From assembly GCA_031178805.1 (NCBI GenBank), contig JAPSIJ010000062.1, positions 1 to 8,250 on the forward strand: a DNA stretch of 8,250 bases, written 5' to 3'. A program made the translations under genes and the position numbers. Origin of the DNA: Cellulomonas sp. Its GTDB lineage: Bacteria > Actinomycetota > Actinomycetes > Actinomycetales > Cellulomonadaceae. Of the stretch, positions 6,700 through 8,250 are shown piece by piece. Numbering within the stretch: position 1 is the first letter of the stretch; each line of letters begins with the position of its first letter. Under the pieces are notes generated by a model, which worked only from the letters and a program-made list of their open reading frames with translations, made no database searches and was not told the origin of the DNA.

Positions 6700-7704
6700 G
6701 TGACCTCCCCGACGACCCTGCCGCTCGCCGACCCCGCGCTCGCCGAGCGCATCGCGGGACGCCTCGACGTGGTCGAGGTGCGGCTCCGCGACGCCGTCGC
6801 GTACGCCGACCGGCTCGTGGACGACGCGGCGCACCACCTGGCCAACGCCGGCGGCAAGCGGCTGCGGCCGCTGCTGACCCTGCTCGCCGCCGAGCTCGGC
6901 GACGGCGCCCGGGACGAGGTGCTCGACGCCGCCGTCGTGGTCGAGCTGACCCACCTCGCGTCCCTCTACCACGACGACGTGATGGACTCCGCGCCGATGC
7001 GCCGCGGGGCGCCGGCCGCGCACGAGGTGTGGGGCAACAACGTCGCGATCCTCGTGGGCGACCTGCTGTTCGCGCGCGCGTCCACCACCGTCGCGACGCT
7101 CGGGCCCGAGGCCGTGCTGATCCAGGCCGGCACGTTCGAGCGGCTGTGCCTCGGCCAGCTGCACGAGTCGCTCGGCCCGGGCGAGGCCGGCGACCCGGTC
7201 GCGCACTACCTCCAGGTGCTCGCGGACAAGACCGCCTCGCTGATCGCGACGTCGGCCCGGCTCGGCGCGATGTACGCCGGCTGCGCGGCCGACGTGGTGG
7301 AGACCGTCGCCGCGTTCGGCGAGCGGATCGGCGTGGCGTTCCAGCTGGCCGACGACGTGCTCGACCTGACCTCCGAGGGCGTCGTCTCCGGCAAGACCCC
7401 CGGCACCGACCTGCGGGAGCAGGTGCCGACCATGCCCGTGCTGCTGCTGCGCGAGCGCGCCGCCGCCACCGGCGACCCGGCGGACGTCGCCCTGGTCGCG
7501 CGGCTCGACGGCGACCTGTCCGACGACGCGGTGCTGGCCCAGGTCGTCGCCGACCTGCGCGCCCACCCGGTCGTCCGGGAGACCCGCGACCGCGCGACCG
7601 CCCTGGTGGCGGAGGCCGTCGCGCTGCTGGCGCCGCTGCCGGACGGGCCGGTCAAGGACTCGTTCGTGTCGTTCGCCGACGCGCTGGTGGACCGCGCGTC
7701 CTGA
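6700..7704 (+). CDS. Long-chain trans-polyprenyl diphosphate synthase (GrcC/HepT/IspB-like)
   Basis: Condenses isopentenyl diphosphate onto an allylic diphosphate to make a long all-trans isoprenoid, most likely the menaquinone side chain. All hallmarks of the family are visible in the 334 residues: GGKRLRP at 51-57 (diphosphate binding), the first Asp-rich motif DDVMD at 92-96 followed by Arg101-Arg102, Lys177-Thr178, and the second Asp-rich motif DDVLD at 218-222 preceded by FQLA and followed by GKTPGTDLRE at 231-240. The fifth residue before the first motif is Ala87 and the fourth is Ser88. Small residues there are typical of enzymes making long chains, because they do not block the growing product. 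Exact chain length cannot be read from sequence. The GTG start gives a normal N-terminus and lies just after a -10-like element. Location after nuo fits a role in supplying the quinone used by complex I. A carotenoid or other C20-C25 role is less likely. Confidence 0.93.
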   Translation: MTSPTTLPLADPALAERIAGRLDVVEVRLRDAVAYADRLVDDAAHHLANAGGKRLRPLLTLLAAELGDGARDEVLDAAVVVELTHLASLYHDDVMDSAPMRRGAPAAHEVWGNNVAILVGDLLFARASTTVATLGPEAVLIQAGTFERLCLGQLHESLGPGEAGDPVAHYLQVLADKTASLIATSARLGAMYAGCAADVVETVAAFGERIGVAFQLADDVLDLTSEGVVSGKTPGTDLREQVPTMPVLLLRERAAATGDPADVALVARLDGDLSDDAVLAQVVADLRAHPVVRETRDRATALVAEAVALLAPLPDGPVKDSFVSFADALVDRAS

Positions 7705-7709
7705 GGCCG

Positions 7710-7729
7710 GACCGCGGCCCGGGGCGGTC
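7710..7729 (+). other. Small inverted repeat between the polyprenyl synthase and RDD genes
   Basis: GACCGC (7710-7715) and GCGGTC (7724-7729) form a 6-bp perfect stem with an 8-base loop, just after the polyprenyl synthase stop and just before the next ribosome binding site. It could be a weak terminator or attenuator, or simply chance in GC-rich DNA. The 43-base gap shows no promoter-like element, so the two genes may be cotranscribed. Confidence 0.3.
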
Positions 7730-7737
7730 GCGCAGCG

Positions 7738-7745
7738 AGGGGGAG
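7738..7745 (+). promoter_or_regulatory. Ribosome binding site of the zinc ribbon-RDD gene
   Basis: AGGGGGAG lies 2 bases before the GTG at 7748 and 11 bases before an in-frame GTG at 7757 (codon 4). Its 5' part is at workable distance from the first GTG, so that start is chosen, but the second is not excluded. The difference is only three residues, before the zinc ribbon. Confidence 0.55.
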
Positions 7746-7747
7746 CA

Positions 7748-8250
7748 GTGAGCACGGTGGCGGACGACGCCCTGCGGTGCCCGGCGTGCGGCGCCGGGCT
7801 GGAGCCGGGGGCCGCGTTCTGCGCGTCCTGCGGGGCGCGGGTGGCGCTCGCGCCGGCCGGTGCCGGGGTCCCGGCGGGCGTGGACGCCGGGGCACACGGG
7901 TGGTCGCTCGGCACGGAGGTGGACGACGCCGTCGCCCCGGTGTGGCGGCGGCTGCTCGCCCTGCTGCTGGACCAGCTGCTCGCGGCCGCGGTCGGCGGCG
8001 CCGGGCTGCTGGCCGTGCTGCCCGCGGTCCGGGACGGCTCGACCGGCGCGCTGCTGGTGCCCGCGCTGCTCCTGCTGCTGCTCACCGCGGGCCAGTGGTT
8101 CGCCGAGGCCTTCGCCGGGCGCACCGTCGGCGGCGCGGCGCTCGGCATCCGGACCGTGTCCGCCCGCACCGGCCGGCCCGCCGGGCTGTGGCCCGTCCTC
8201 GTCCGGTCCGTCGTGCAGGGGCTCGGCGTGGTCGTCGGCGGGATCGGGGT
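7748..8250 (+). CDS. Zinc-ribbon and RDD-domain membrane protein (partial, runs off window)
   Basis: The first 167 codons are present and open to the window edge. Residues 11-28 form a zinc ribbon, CPAC then CASC (Cys-x2-Cys, 10 residues, Cys-x2-Cys), of the kind found at the N-terminus of many soluble-plus-membrane bacterial proteins. A Gly/Ala/Pro linker follows to about residue 60. The rest fits an RDD family membrane domain: WRRLLALLLDQLLAAAVGG with the Arg and Asp of the first helix, a second helix rich in Leu (about 100-113), and then the typical GRTVGGAALGIRTVSARTG loop, with a further Arg before the next helix (PVLVRSVVQG). RDD proteins are integral membrane proteins of mostly unknown function; some have been linked to ion transport. 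The gene follows the polyprenyl synthase by 43 bases and may share its transcript. The family call is good; the function is unknown. Confidence 0.85.
   Translation, partial: MSTVADDALRCPACGAGLEPGAAFCASCGARVALAPAGAGVPAGVDAGAHGWSLGTEVDDAVAPVWRRLLALLLDQLLAAAVGGAGLLAVLPAVRDGSTGALLVPALLLLLLTAGQWFAEAFAGRTVGGAALGIRTVSARTGRPAGLWPVLVRSVVQGLGVVVGGIG

Noticed and set aside
4521..6857. Very long open frame on the minus strand opposite nuoN
   Set aside because: Same artefact: composition is biased, there is no recognisable family, and it spans the nuoN stop, the intergenic hairpin and the next gene's start.
6526..8169. Minus-strand frame across the polyprenyl synthase and RDD genes
   Set aside because: It covers two genes with clear family motifs on the + strand and has no motif of its own.
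1..8250. A novel defence, mobile or RNA-based system
   Set aside because: No transposase, integrase, direct-repeat array, tRNA or structured RNA signature was seen. Gene content and order are those of a standard respiratory locus.

Overview
The window is very GC-rich (coding third positions almost all G or C) and uses GTG starts freely. This, together with the long actinobacterial form of NuoJ and a loop in NuoN, points to an actinomycete. A Pseudonocardiales-type organism is plausible, but that is inference from gene style only.

Positions 1-6599 are the distal end of a nuo operon, which encodes proton-pumping NADH:menaquinone oxidoreductase (respiratory complex I). The order is the end of an upstream gene (probably nuoI), then nuoJ, nuoK, nuoL, nuoM and nuoN, all on the + strand. 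The genes overlap by 4 bases (ATGA or GTGA) or are 7-10 bases apart, so translational coupling is likely. These genes make the membrane arm: NuoL, NuoM and NuoN are the three antiporter-like pumping subunits, and NuoJ and NuoK link them to the quinone-side module. The key charged residues I looked for are present in all of them, and no gene is frameshifted or truncated.

Positions 6600-6699 are a 100-base intergenic region. It holds a terminator-like hairpin without a T run, then a -10-like hexamer seven bases upstream of the next start codon. This suggests that the nuo operon ends here and a new, possibly leaderless, transcript begins.

Positions 6700-7704 encode a trans-type long-chain polyprenyl diphosphate synthase (GrcC/HepT/IspB-like). 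It probably makes the side chain of menaquinone, the electron acceptor of complex I, so its position next to nuo makes metabolic sense. From 7748 to the window edge runs the start of a membrane protein with an N-terminal zinc ribbon and an RDD-family domain; its function is unknown.

Overall this is a conserved housekeeping respiratory locus. I found no sign of a mobile element, CRISPR, RNA gene or defence system. The points worth a second look are lineage-specific extensions (NuoJ tail, NuoN loops with a small internal repeat), the putative leaderless promoter, and the zinc ribbon-RDD protein.
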